20,069 nucleotides of DNA. It comes from Basidiobolus ranarum. Taxonomy: Eukaryota; Basidiobolomycota; Basidiobolomycetes; Basidiobolales. The position numbers and the translations under genes were made by a program. The notes under the pieces are model-generated. The model saw nothing but the letters and a program-made list of their open reading frames with translations, was not told the DNA's origin and ran no database searches. Below are positions 1-10,688 of the stretch, piece after piece (position 1 is the stretch's first letter; each line of letters begins with the position of its first letter). Location: the NCBI GenBank assembly GCA_040143965.1, contig JASJQH010000235.1:1-20069 (forward strand), written 5' to 3'.

Positions 1-589
1 AAGGCTTTTGATGGCGTGAACTAGGATCCTTGATTCTTTCGGCGAAAGAGAGTTCCTTAGCAGGATTCTCAATGGCAAAAGCTTGAACGTTGGAGCTAGC
101 CATGATAAGAGTAGGTGCTGATATTTTATCTTTACTCACCTTTCTGCCAAGTAGCCTCAATTGTAGCTTATCAGACATCTTTCTCATTTTCGAGTTTTTG
201 CGGATGGGATTCAGTGGAGTAATTGGTAGGGACGTATCTAGTTGCTTAGCTGAAGGATGCGCCAGGTTTTTGTTCTCTAAAATAAGGGCCGAATTAGGGG
301 CATCGATATCCCTAGGAGACACTTTTGCATGTTCGTGGGTTTTGTTTAATGTTTCATCGTATGAAACAGAACGCATATTTTTCGAGATTTCAGCTTTTCC
401 TCCTGAGCTTATAAATTCCTCATTTCCATCGGTTTTACTTGGAACCGAATTAGGGCGGCGTCTTCTTGATAGGCGAAACTTGGTCGGGATATAAAAAGAA
501 GGTAACGTCAGAGCTTGAGCGCAGGATGCTTCCACACCTTCAGTTTTAGAAGTGACAGAAAGGGCATGTGGTGAATCATCAGAGGTCAT
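1..589 (-). CDS. Unrecognised basic, Ser/Lys-rich protein, 5' part (runs off left edge)
   Basis: An open frame of 196 codons starts at the ATG at 587-589 and stays open to the window edge, so the 3' end is missing. The start is preceded by non-coding-looking sequence, and no in-frame alternative was examined beyond it. The product begins MTSDDSPHALSVTSK and is hydrophilic, rich in Ser, Lys, Asn and Pro. It has a basic run LSRRRRP near residue 42 and a second basic stretch (RKNSKMRKMSDK) near residue 135. No signal peptide or membrane segment is visible and I recognise no domain, so it looks like a disordered N-terminal region of a larger regulatory or scaffold protein (inference). The long open frame on the opposite strand at 90-494 is taken as its shadow. 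The length and the amino-acid-like composition are the support; function is unknown. Confidence 0.6.
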   Translation of the reverse strand, partial: MTSDDSPHALSVTSKTEGVEASCAQALTLPSFYIPTKFRLSRRRRPNSVPSKTDGNEEFISSGGKAEISKNMRSVSYDETLNKTHEHAKVSPRDIDAPNSALILENKNLAHPSAKQLDTSLPITPLNPIRKNSKMRKMSDKLQLRLLGRKVSKDKISAPTLIMASSNVQAFAIENPAKELSFAERIKDPSSRHQKP

Positions 590-2811
590 GCTTTTAGTGA
601 TGGTGTGGGTGCGGATTATGGAAAGCAACAACTAGTGCGGCCGAACAAAGAAATAAAATAAAGTGGAGACTATAAAATACTAGCGCAAATATGAAGAATA
701 GAGCATCGCCAGCGAACCCAGCAGATTTATATAGGGTGTCGATGCCCGTGGCCGAACAAATGATACCAATTCTCTTTCAGAAATGCTGTGCAACCACTCT
801 GCTCCTCACCACATTGAACTACCATCTTTGGTGCACAAGTGGATATCGAAACTCTCTGTGCTGATATTATGAGAATAAGATCAATTATATGGACTTTTTG
901 AGCGGTATGTACTCCTGTATGTTCAAATTCAGCAGCGAGTATCGTTGAACAGATGAATTCCAATCGAAAATAGGGATAAGTTTTCGGAATGCGATGGTTT
1001 GACCTGCGATCTCAGTATTCGGCCAATATATGAGAAGTAGCGAGAGAAGAATAAGGGCATTTGCGGAATCCGATAAAATCTGCCCACAGCAATGATGCAT
1101 TTACTCGTTGCCGGCAAATCGCTTTGTTAGACCTTTGGTGTAACAGATACTCAATATTGCTTGCCTAATTAAGGATAACGGGAGCAGAATATCAGGTCTC
1201 GAGGCGACTGATCCAACTTGTATCTTTTTTATCAATATGCATCAACTTAATAGGCCAAACCAGGTAAAAGGAATAATTATTTGGTTTTATTTAAGAGATT
1301 GTGTAACGATTGCGAGATTGAGTCCAAGTAATTACCAACACCGCGAAGCCATGTGGGGCTCGACCAATAATCGAGGAGACGCATTTACCGGATCTAAATA
1401 CAGCAATAGAGTTTATTGTTGACTATTCTAAATGATATCTCCTGCTTGGAATCATATACGAAAAAAGATCTTACTCGTTTCTCCTAATTCTAATAAAGCT
1501 ATAGGGGTTTCAATCTAATGAACACTCAAATGATTAACACCAGCTGGTAATATCCAAAACTAGATGAGAGAATAGCAGCCGCCAAACCAAATGCTCGTGA
1601 GGTATTCTTTGTAAAGTCTACCGGGTTTGTTCAGTTTCCGTACTTGCCGAGAGCTCTGTTATTGGTCTGACTTTTCCATGCCTATTATGAGCTGAACGTG
1701 GAAGATGGCCTTTTGGCTATAGATGAGAGTGTCCAGTGGATACTTGATTACTTAGGCTAGGTGGTGGGTTTGTTTGATTAATGGCTACCACCGATCAAGC
1801 CATCTTGCGTGCAAAGAAATGCAATTAAATTCTAGACACTTCTGCCACCCTTATTGCATTTGAATACATCGGATCCCCTTGCATTCCAGCGCGTTGTACA
1901 TACACCACTTTGCATGCATTCTTGTGATTACCCATACGTCATTGGTAATGCTAAATATCGTCAGAGTACTTGGGGACGTTCATGAAGCACATTAATTGGA
2001 GCAATTCAAGGGGTTTGTGAATATAATCCAGCATTCCTCTGTTTAATGTGTGAAAGATACTCACTTACCGGTGGAGTGTCACTTGGAGCATGGCATAGAG
2101 TAAGTATATATCACGAGCGATCATTGTATATGTGCGAGAATATGGGTATGTGTAGTATCACAAAGATATACTGCTTTTATGGACTAGACATCTTCAATGT
2201 GACTATACTAGAATTATAGTAGTCTAGCGCTCAGCATTGCGCCATTGAATTCAAGACTTTGAGAAGGTCATGAATAATTTGATTCCAAAATTGACAATTT
2301 TACTGATGCTGTACGAGAGAGCACCTGAAAATACAGGTTAGCCTTAAGAGAACTCGTTTGCTAAACAAATGGGTATAATTATGGACTTAAATGAATGAGA
2401 ATAGTTCCCTCACAGTTTCACCATCCTAGTAGATCCATTCCCAAAGGGTCATGCGAACTATCATTTAACCTAATTGATTAGGTTCTACGGTTTGAGCCGA
2501 CACAACTCGCTCTTAGATTTATATTTAATGGAAATCATGGTCTTTCAGCTTCTTAAATATGATCTGACAGTATCACGAGAATTTTACACCCATTCATCTT
2601 CTGAACAAATGGTTCTATCATACATATCTAAGCTAAATCAGAGGTCTTTTTCAGCCAACCTCATCTAGTGTTGCTTGTAAAGCTTTGGACTGGGCATACT
2701 TGGTTTCTATCGCTTAGCGGGGTTTTATGTTATTCTCAAAGAGAATGTCCAAACACAGCACAACTTCGCAATGTAATGATAATCTGGTCAGAACTGGAAG
2801 TCATATATTGG
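590..2811. other. Gene-poor spacer, about 2.2 kb
   Basis: I see no gene I can support here. Both strands contain only short open stretches (the longest about 60-80 codons, around 727-1117 and 2474-2668). None shows a recognisable motif, a convincing start or splice-linked neighbours. An 11-base string GGCCGAACAAA occurs twice near the left end (in the stretches 638-650 and 750-762). The part next to 589 should contain the promoter of the left-edge gene. Confidence 0.5.
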
Positions 2812-3195
2812 CTATTCTGAGACAATATCACCGGGATGCTTGTGGATTGGAAATGGTTTAGATCCATCTGCAGTTACAACTAAAGCAAACTCTATATCTA
2901 CCCTGCTACTAAGCACTGGAGAGGCTGAAATTCTTATTGAGAAGGTATAGTTATCTTGGGATCTGCACCTCTCCCCATCACACGACAGGTCTAGTCTCTG
3001 AGAATGGATTATTAAATCACTAATTTCTGAAACCTTCACTTCTTAAATGAACTAGTTATGGTTTCTTTTAGTCATGATTTCGGAAAAAATGGCTCTAGAT
3101 TCTCTCAAGAGTCTAGATGAGTTTCTCCTTCCTTCTTACCGAGACTGGCAGTTTTCTTCAGGTTTCCAACTGTTATATGACAATAGACATAAGGT
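2812..3195 (-). CDS. Possible two-exon gene fragment, beta-rich, function unknown
   Basis: Two blocks look like joined exons. Block one (3140-3195) follows a pyrimidine-rich acceptor ending TTTCTACAG and stops at a GTAAGA donor. Block two (2812-3041) follows an acceptor TTTAAG and runs to a TAG stop. With the 98-nt intron removed the phase closes: block one gives PYVYCHITVGNLKKTASL and block two continues EVKVSEISDLIIHSQ and on for about 60 more residues. The pattern of alternating hydrophobic residues with Cys (RLDLSCDGERC, then ISASPVLSSRVDIEFALVV) suggests a beta-sandwich fold. There is a faint resemblance to integrin-alpha or other adhesion-type Ig-like domains, which I regard as a guess. 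The 5' part is not found; a further in-frame block ending in SIPWP lies at 3421-3489 but its donor is weak. It could be an old gene remnant. Confidence 0.35.
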
Positions 3196-4085
3196 CTGTA
3201 GAAAGGAAGAAGATTTAGATTAATCAAGTCTACTATTAGCCAACATGCAATAAAAGGAGTCTTGAATATTTCTGGGATGTAAGCATGTGGCTGTACTCTA
3301 ACCCTGATCATAAACTACTGCTTTCCAAATAACAAATTAGTCAACAGAGGTCTAGAATCAATGACACACCGTAAAAGTATTAGTGCTGAGAAACCTCGGA
3401 GCCCCTGGCTACTACATCACCGGCCACGGAATACTGAGCGCAATCTCGTGAGAACTTATCCTATACTTAGTAAAGGTCTTCGCCTCACACTGTTGACAAA
3501 AGCCAGCTATTCTATGACAAAGTACGCGGTACATGAGCAATTGAGTAAATCAGAAAGATAGGTATTATTGTCTATGCTTTAGTCATTGATCAAGTACTGG
3601 CGCACTACCTTTTTAACTTTAATCAAATTAAGCATTGGGATCAAAGGATAAATTAACAGTTTATTGATTTCATCAAATCGGAGTAAATCAGGGTAGGTTG
3701 AATTGCCGATCAGGTGGGGAAATCAGTATTAAGTATTTTCCAAATTTACAGACTACTCTAGAGTAATAATCGATCAGTCACCTGAGTAAATGTAAACTGA
3801 TCATTGATTAAGTATAAAATGATGGTTTTGGTTGGATAAGTGAGAAGTAAGGTGAAAGAAACCTAAGTACTAAGAAGTCACAAAGTTACAGAGGGTTGAG
3901 AATGTATGAGGTACAAATATTCACTCTGAGGTCGGTATTCACATGTATTGCACCAAAGTGTAACAGAAAAGAAGAGGGGGTTGTAAAAGCATCAATTGTT
4001 GCAATTCCAATCATCGAGTAGATTTGCGTTTGCCATACGTTATGAAAATTGAAAATACATGGAATGGGTTTTCTATCCTCGGTTA
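3196..4085. other. Spacer between the putative fragment and the GPCR
   Basis: No gene can be supported. The stretch 3600-3900 is AT-rich and repeats short GATCA/TTGATTA-like words without forming a clear repeat unit. An open stretch at 3886-4095 on the minus strand overlaps the GPCR stop in another frame and has no features of a protein. A block at 3421-3489 on the minus strand could be an upstream exon of the fragment at 2812-3195, but the evidence is thin. Confidence 0.4.
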
Positions 4086-5243
4086 TCAGATACATTTAAA
4101 CTCGTGGTCAGATGGAATCCAATCCCTAGTAATATCTTTGGTAAGCAGGCGTCCATGTGCTCTAGGTGAATGCTCGAAATCTAGAGGATGAAGTGGAAGT
4201 TCCTGTGGATTCGGTGGTCCAATATCTGATCGCAGGGGAACGGTCGCGCCGAAATCATCAAAGGAGTAGAATTTCGAGTCGAAGTAGTGATCACCACGGC
4301 GAGTGAGAAAGAACTTCTTGACAAGCCAGTTCATGCAACAACTAAAAGAGCTATTGTAATTTTCGGAGTTATAACGAAAATGATACTGATCTATCAAATC
4401 TTTGCGAATCTTTTTCCATGATGCTTGTATGGATGGATCGAAAAGAAACACCGCCAAATTCATAAACCCTTGGGTTGAATTAAAAATCATGGCGACATAA
4501 AGTGCCATCTCAAGATATTCTAGTTGTACAAATTCTACCACTATGTATGGAGTTTGACTTATTATGGGGACAATTGGATACAGGATAATCCGCGCTACCC
4601 CATGGTGTAAAAACCTCTTTGCACGTCGAAGTTTAATAGTATCGCCTGTCATGTCGCCTGGCTGGCTTTTGAGAAGGTCTTTCTTGTGCCTCAAGAGCTT
4701 GATGCATACAATTGCAACGGAGAATGAGCAGATGACTTCACCCAAAATAATCCACACATTGTGAGTCAACATTTCCCATAGCAAGTTGGAATCTTTACCG
4801 TACCAACAACTTCTAATTGTCGGGTCCCAATGAATTTTATCGAAGACTATTGGAACCAGGCTAATGCTAAGAGCCAGTAGGGTACTGACTGAGAAATAGC
4901 ATATCTCCAGAAAATGTGGATTTCTCATTCCAAGGATAAATACAACCAGGAGATTTAGACCGATACAAACTGTAAGAAAGATGAAGAGTAGATTCGAGAA
5001 AACGATGAGCCATACATTGAACTGGCAACTAGCCCCAGCACCTGAAATATGCGGATGTATCATGGAGGCTGTATGAAACAATAGATCAGCCACCGCTATA
5101 CCACAGTTTAAGTGCAAAGATACTCTCTGGGTAAGATCACGTCTATAAAGCCACATCAACAAGATGGCTACCAGGATGAGACATGCACTGAGCAATGAAA
5201 AGCTGTTTAGCACAGCTGAGACCAGACTATATCCTTTAAGCAT
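4086..5243 (-). CDS. Seven-transmembrane receptor, cAMP-receptor-like / Git3-like fungal GPCR
   Basis: An intronless frame of 385 residues from the ATG at 5243. An in-frame TTG lies seven codons upstream, but the ATG is the natural start. Seven hydrophobic segments are visible at about residues 8-33, 41-63, 75-104, 111-134, 158-184, 216-239 and 244-268, followed by a 115-residue cytoplasmic tail. Cys73 at the top of helix 3 and Cys146 in the second extracellular loop (RSCWYG) can form the usual GPCR disulfide. A basic third intracellular loop (RHKKDLLKS, KLRRAKRF) leads into helix 6 (ARIILYPIVPIISQTPYIV), and helix 7 holds NSTQGFMNLAVFLFDP. This helix 6/7 pattern is typical of the Dictyostelium cAMP-receptor / Git3-Gpr1 group common in early-diverging fungi. 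A CysCys pair in the tail (residues 302-303) could be lipidated. It should sit in the plasma membrane and couple to a heterotrimeric G protein; the ligand is unknown. Confidence 0.85.
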   Translation of the reverse strand: MLKGYSLVSAVLNSFSLLSACLILVAILLMWLYRRDLTQRVSLHLNCGIAVADLLFHTASMIHPHISGAGASCQFNVWLIVFSNLLFIFLTVCIGLNLLVVFILGMRNPHFLEICYFSVSTLLALSISLVPIVFDKIHWDPTIRSCWYGKDSNLLWEMLTHNVWIILGEVICSFSVAIVCIKLLRHKKDLLKSQPGDMTGDTIKLRRAKRFLHHGVARIILYPIVPIISQTPYIVVEFVQLEYLEMALYVAMIFNSTQGFMNLAVFLFDPSIQASWKKIRKDLIDQYHFRYNSENYNSSFSCCMNWLVKKFFLTRRGDHYFDSKFYSFDDFGATVPLRSDIGPPNPQELPLHPLDFEHSPRAHGRLLTKDITRDWIPSDHEFKCI

Positions 5244-7961
5244 GTGTAAAGAGAATCCGTACAATCGCGGAGGCTCTAACTCAATATAACTTTAGTGAAC
5301 GGGTCAAAGATTGGACCAGAATTAGCCAAAAGGAAGTAAGAGGAGAGAGCTCGAGATTGTTGAAAGCAATGAGCTCCTTCTTAATAGGTAAATTCAAAAC
5401 TCAGCAATGATATAATGATCATCAGGTATTAAATATTCCACAAGTGTGAGAAACATAGATGATCACAATCTCAACTACACACTTTTCACGAGGTAAAATT
5501 GAGGTTTCTCTTAATAGATATTACAATGGTAATTTGGCACGTAAGAAAACAATTCCATTTGTAGTAACATGGGTATGTACGACATCTCTACTAGTATTGC
5601 CACATCTGGTAGACCCCTACTAAATGACCAATGTATTCTAATCAAGATGCTGATGGTGACCAAGAGAACAGGTGAAATTATTGGTTGTGACGATTCATCT
5701 GATGGTTGTTTGGATAGAGGTTCTTGGTGAACTATTTCCTTTTGAAAATGTCAGTCTTCGGAAGTGTGAGTAGTATGAAACCTTCGAACTCATTTAGTTT
5801 ACTAGCCAGTCATATCAGTAATATAGCTTATGAGAACAGACTTTATCTTAAAGCATCCATGCTTCGATGTATGTTACCTTAGAGGTTGGTATTCTAGTTG
5901 AAGGAGGAACGAGTAGCTGTAGTAGACTGTCAATAACGCTAAAGAGGGCATAAGAGGAGTATGTGGCCTCTATATGTGCCAGGTTAATATGCTGAATTTT
6001 TCTATTTGTAAGTCTGTCTCCAGAGTTACCTCGTACTACGTTGAATTTAGTTCGGGCGGTTGAACATACAGAATTTGGTTATAAAGTAGTTTTGGTAGCT
6101 ATTAACCTGCTATTATACGTTGAACAGCATATTAAAATATATTCCCTGAAAAATAGCCAGTTAACCAAGCTATTGACAGATACATTTTCAGTTTCATGAT
6201 TACTTGTGTATAATATCTATTGTTCAACCAATTTTTAATGATACACAATTTCTTAGGGTTGTTAACGTCAGGCAGGATTTATGTAAAATAATAAAATGCG
6301 AAGTTGATGTTTTCTAGCAAATATGATACTATCCAAGAAAAAGGATTCAATGCCTGCCTTAAAATTTGAAAATAGTGAGACATTTGCACTGTAGATTCAG
6401 ATGTTGTGATACAACGAAAGAGAGATGCGGACTAAGATGTTAGATTACTATTTGGTTTCACCTAGCTCTTCGGTTTTCCAATAGTTGATATCTAATCCTA
6501 TTCCTGACAAGATGGACAAGGCGTACGGACCCTTTAGTGCCTCTCCAAACTACCTGGTAATCTTTTCCTAGTAAGACACTAACAATACCAGGTATTATTG
6601 ACTGAGCATAAAGTAGCTTAGCCCTAGTTGAGACTGATTTTGGCCAGCTAGTCTTGCCCTATCCTTTGCATTCTCTAATTAGAAATTGGTGTTTAGATAG
6701 ACACGTGTCTAAAATCTTCAGAACAGACATTCATGATTTGTCGATAAAAAACGTAGTCCATGTTCATGTACCAATAATCAGCTATCGTTGTAACAGTGTA
6801 CATGGTATTGCCAATAGCTCGCGGATCTGGCATGGATTTGGTTGAAAATATAGCTTGTGATGGTAACACTTAGGGCAGATTCAGATAACTCCACTCCAAC
6901 AGATCCTCATCTCTAGCCCACTGCCGATGAAAAGTAGGACAGGGATGGTCTGCTTCAGTGGCACCAATGTTTTGTGTCATATGGCATGCCTATATTAGAC
7001 TTGATTTCGTGATAGCTTCCAAAATGGGGTTACTTGATATTGCATCAACTAGTCGTAGTAATTACCTCCATGATAATGGACTCGATTCATCTTGAATTCT
7101 CCATCTATTCTTGACTTCTACTCTCGATCTTAACACCTAATGCAATACTGGCGCGTACGGCCATCCGCTCTCCCCACATTCTGTTTCATAGTTTATTGGA
7201 TATTCCAAGGTCAAGCTATTGCCATTCGATTTTCTAGAACTCTGACAGTACCAAGTATTACCAATTGGCTATTGGATCTTTCATAATTCACCTGTATTGT
7301 TACAGCTCACAAGGCCATTTCGTAGTGGAAATAGCGGCAGTTTCGATCGCAATTTCTGTCCACTTGCACATAAAATACACCTGTTCCATTTCATATACTA
7401 CTATCTGCTACAGACATTGTGGTTAAACTGGTATAGAGTGTATGTTGATAAGTATCAAGTCCTGTCCTTCCCTTACATTTCGAAGATATATATATCAAAC
7501 TGATACCAATATACTCAATACTTCCATTAGTTCCTATTCTACTTGTCTTTTATGCTGGCATGTCAAACTCGGCTATTCGAATTTACCATAAATAAACAAG
7601 ATGATTGTACACATCGTCTAACCTACCTCCTGGTCAAGGAGATCGTTAAAAGCACTGATCTGTGAAAGTCACTTGGCGCACGTTTAATACTTTGTCCAGA
7701 ACATTCGATATCTTCGAGACCTCATTGTATATTAAGCAAGCATTCGATATGAACACTGCTATGATGTATGTACCGTGGCTTTCATGTCTATTGTGTGTAA
7801 ATTGGTAATATTATGATAGCGCTCTGAGCCATTGGACATATTGTGTTTGGAATGCTGTTTACTTCTAAATAAGTGCGACGAAATGATTTTGAAATGCTCA
7901 AACATGCTACTCGATAGGACTGAGCTGATAAGTTGCATGCATTTCTAGAGGTGCGTGCACT
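5244..7961. other. Gene-poor spacer, about 2.7 kb
   Basis: No gene is supported. Short open stretches at 6654-6845 and 7297-7503 (plus) lack an ATG start at their ends, motifs and splice partners, and stops are frequent in all frames elsewhere. The GPCR promoter should lie just right of 5243, and the 3' end of the phosphatase transcript just left of 7962. I could not identify a transposon, terminal repeats or an RNA gene in this stretch. Confidence 0.5.
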
Positions 7962-9193
7962 CTAAACTCTATCACCACGAACTAATGTGACCATAACCGT
8001 GATATCATCGATTTTCCTATAGCAATATAGAGTAATGGTTAAATGAAGTCGCAAGAACTACGAAACAATGATTTTACATACCCTCCTATCTGGTTATGCG
8101 CACCAGCAGCACGAGCACCTCTAGCCCATGGAGAAACTCTTCTTCTATTCATAGCAAATTTCTTGGCAGCTGAAGTTAAAGTATCAGATATGTTCTTGAC
8201 TCCGGTTAAGATCTCTTGGTCTCCATTTGTCAACTTTAGTCCATTTTTAATTGATTTCATGATGGAAATAGTATCCTTGTCGTAAACATTATCAAAATAC
8301 CCATCTGTGCCTAAAATCACGATATCATTGTCCTCAAGTTGGTGTGAGCCGCGAAATGCTTGTGATGGCTGGTCCAAAAAGTAAGTGCCACGGTCTGGAT
8401 CATCTTCGGGTAATACGGTAAGTTGATAAGGGCAATTGAAATAGTGTTGTTGCTCCTTGGAGCGAAACAGCACTTTATCGTCTCGAATGATCAAATATGA
8501 AGAGTCCCCAAGGTTAGCCGATTCCATATTCCCAGTGGTTTTAGAGAGTCCTAATAAACAGGCTGTACTACTACCTTAAGACATCGACAATAAAGTTATA
8601 GTTTCTTACTTTTGTGGAGGAATGTTATCAAATAAGAAGTACCTGCTTTCACCTTTCCTTCTTCCACTAATTTCGTGTATCCCTGAGATAGAATCTCGCC
8701 AGGGTGAAGTGAAGAGTTTTGTTCTAATGTAGCTATTTTACTACAATTGTTCATAAGAGCCCATGAGAATATAGCGGGATCTACACCTGACTTTGTGAAC
8801 CGTGATTAGTAAAGCTATCAAATATTCGCACAAAGAGAAACTAACCTCAGCCCAACCGCCAACACCATCAGCAACACCTTGATCAAAATATATATGGTCA
8901 AAACTTTCGAATAAAACATGTATATTATATGTAGAAAAGAAAAGCTATACTACTCAAATATGTCGAAGTATTTAGTGAGAAAAGTATATAACGCTACCTA
9001 ACACTGCACGACTTGGTGTGAGACTTTCAAAGAAGGCATCTTCACCAGCATCCACTTTACCGGGTAGTTTAGTTTTTTCCTTCAAGTTAATGTGAGCCTG
9101 AGGAATTCCGAAAGTTGGGAACTTCTGTATACTTCTTGGTACTTTGGGTAACCAACTACTTGCTACAAAGTACCGGAAGCTTGGTGCTCTCAT
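7962..9193 (-). CDS. PTC7: Mitochondrial PP2C-family Ser/Thr phosphatase, Ptc7/PPTC7 type
   Basis: Five exons in transcript order: 9193-8998, 8877-8846, 8790-8643, 8574-8082 and 8016-7962. Joined they give 307 residues with phase intact at every junction, the usual length for this family. Residues 1-35 are Arg-rich with few acids (MRAPSFRYFVASSWLPKVPR), which fits a mitochondrial targeting sequence. PP2C motifs follow in order: GEDAFF (50-55), LGVADGVGGW (65-74; metal-binding Asp69), GSSTACLLGL (from 126), SANLGDSSYLI (from 144), LGTDGYFDNV (from 214; Asp216) and KIDDITVMVTLV near the end (Asp292-Asp293). The spacing and the GVGGW signature match Ptc7 rather than Ptc1-Ptc6. In yeast and mammals this enzyme dephosphorylates mitochondrial proteins and affects coenzyme Q synthesis and mitophagy. 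The short second exon (32 nt) carries the DGVGGW motif. The first intron (120 nt) is the longest in the window. Confidence 0.93.
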
Positions 9194-10063
9194 GTTTTTC
9201 AATATTAATTCGTTTGAGTTGTGTTATCCACTGTTCAATAATACTATTCATATTGCTATGTTTGATCGAGGTAAAATTTTTGGTTTTAGTCCGGTCACCA
9301 ATGACCAAAACAGTACTTGGTTACTAAATAAAATTCATCGTCATTAATAAGAAACATCTGCGATAATTCACAGCAACCTATACATTACCATTGCTATTCA
9401 TACTGATCCGCATACTACAGAATAACCTTCAAGGCTGCCTTTAAAGCATGATGTGACATAACCTAACCCTAACCCTAAACCCAACATCAAGTGGTAGCTT
9501 TAACTTTTATTATTGATTACTAGGGCACTGGATCACTTCTAGGTATGGTGCCCATTGTTGAACCCGTTTTCCAAGTTGAGCTTGATATTGATCCTTGAAT
9601 ACCTATATACCATGCTAGTAGCACCTGTCACAGCGATATTACTAATTCATCATCTACTCGCATGCAAATGAGTACAAACAAGAGTTAGGTACAAGCTTGT
9701 ACATCTCCACACCAACTTTGCTATGCAACTCATCATTACTGAGCAACTTAAATTAACCCGTTCTTTGAAGTCTTTCCAATTTAATCATGTACTTCGGTTA
9801 TTTCATTTGGAAATCGTGCCAAGTTACACCTTCTTGCATAAACAAGCATCCTCATAATGTGTGGATAACCTTCGAAGATCACATGATTTTCCGTGATGTT
9901 CCAATAAAATGTCAAGTTTTGGGGTATTGATGACGGTAGTGTACGCATATTCAATAACAATCGTATCTAATCCAGTGTGCTGAAATCTCCATTGTAAAAA
10001 CTATATCTTTCCTCTCCTTACGGTTTAGAAAATCCAAGAATTTCTATACCTATATCAATCAAA
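9194..10063. promoter_or_regulatory. Divergent intergenic region of the Ptc7-type gene and SKP1
   Basis: The 870 bases between the two start codons have no supported gene and should contain both promoters. The SKP1 side ends in a pyrimidine-rich tract (around 10009-10020). A telomere-like run at 9462-9478 lies about 270 bases from the phosphatase start and 585 from the SKP1 start. Open stretches at 9115-9347 on the plus strand are shadows of, or run out of, the first phosphatase exon. Confidence 0.5.
9462..9478. repeat. Telomere-like CCCTAA run in a promoter region
   Basis: The bases read CCTAACCCTAACCCTAA, followed by ACCC: two full CCCTAA units plus flanking partial ones. This equals the TTAGGG telomere repeat of many fungi and animals. 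Short copies in promoters (telo-boxes) bind TTAGGG-binding factors such as Tbf1 in yeast, so it may act as a regulatory element. An interstitial telomere scar is the alternative. Confidence 0.7.
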
Positions 10064-10688
10064 ATGGTCATTTTAAAGAGTTCCGACGATGAAACTTTCC
10101 AAGTAGACAAAGAAGCCGCTGAACGTTCTATGTTAATCAAGAACATGTTAGAGGATGTTGGTGAAAGTGATATGCCCATTCCTTTACCCAATGTGACTGG
10201 AAACGTTCTTCGCAAGGTATTTTAGTTTTAGTGCAAGCATACAAACCATGGAAGAAATATATGATGGATTGCTAATCCTATCCATTTGTAGGTTATTGAA
10301 TATTGCGAGTATCATCGTAATGATCCTGTTGTTGTAAAAGAAGATTCCGATGAACCCAAGCGTAGCGATGACATTGACGAGTGGGATCGTAAATACATTG
10401 ATGTTGATCAGGAGATGTTGTTTGCCATTATATTAGCCGCTAATTACCTTGATATCAAGCCTCTCCTGTAAGTTTTAGTCCTGTAGTGAACTCTACAAAG
10501 TTATTTATTTAGGTATTCATCCTTCGTTTTCTTTGATTTATAGTGATGTTGGCTGCAAAACCGTGGCAAATATTATCAAGGGAAAGAACCCCGAGGAGAT
10601 TCGTAAGACCTTTAATATTGTAAACGACTTCACACCTGAAGAAGAAGCTCAAATCCGTAAGGAGAACGAATGGGCTGAGGAACGTTAA
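10064..10688 (+). CDS. SKP1: Skp1, SCF ubiquitin ligase adaptor
   Basis: Three exons, 10064-10216, 10292-10467 and 10544-10688, join in phase to 157 residues, the normal Skp1 length. The N-terminal POZ fold begins [19 protein letters not shown] and contains [20 protein letters not shown]. The middle acidic loop ([19 protein letters not shown]) precedes [20 protein letters not shown]. The C-terminal F-box-binding helices include [18 protein letters not shown] and [17 protein letters not shown], and the protein ends in KENEWAEER as Skp1 proteins do. Skp1 links F-box proteins to cullin-1 in SCF E3 ligases in the cytosol and nucleus and also serves in kinetochore complexes. The introns are 75 and 76 nt. 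The ATG is preceded by AAA in a good context. No residues look missing, so the gene appears intact. Confidence 0.97.

Noticed and set aside
90-494. 134-codon plus-strand open frame
   Set aside because: It is antisense to the better, longer minus-strand frame that begins with ATG at 589 and runs off the window; its hydrophobic text lacks any motif.
727-1117. Overlapping minus-strand open stretches of 60-78 codons
   Set aside because: No motif, no splice signals linking them, and composition like neighbouring non-coding DNA.
3100-3125. Imperfect hairpin built on two TCTAGA sites
   Set aside because: Short, imperfect and located inside the putative 98-nt intron; no sign that it is functional.
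6654-6845. Plus-strand open stretch with text HVHVPIISYRCNSVHG
   Set aside because: It reads fluently but has no ATG start, no splice partner and no family I can name; chance cannot be excluded.
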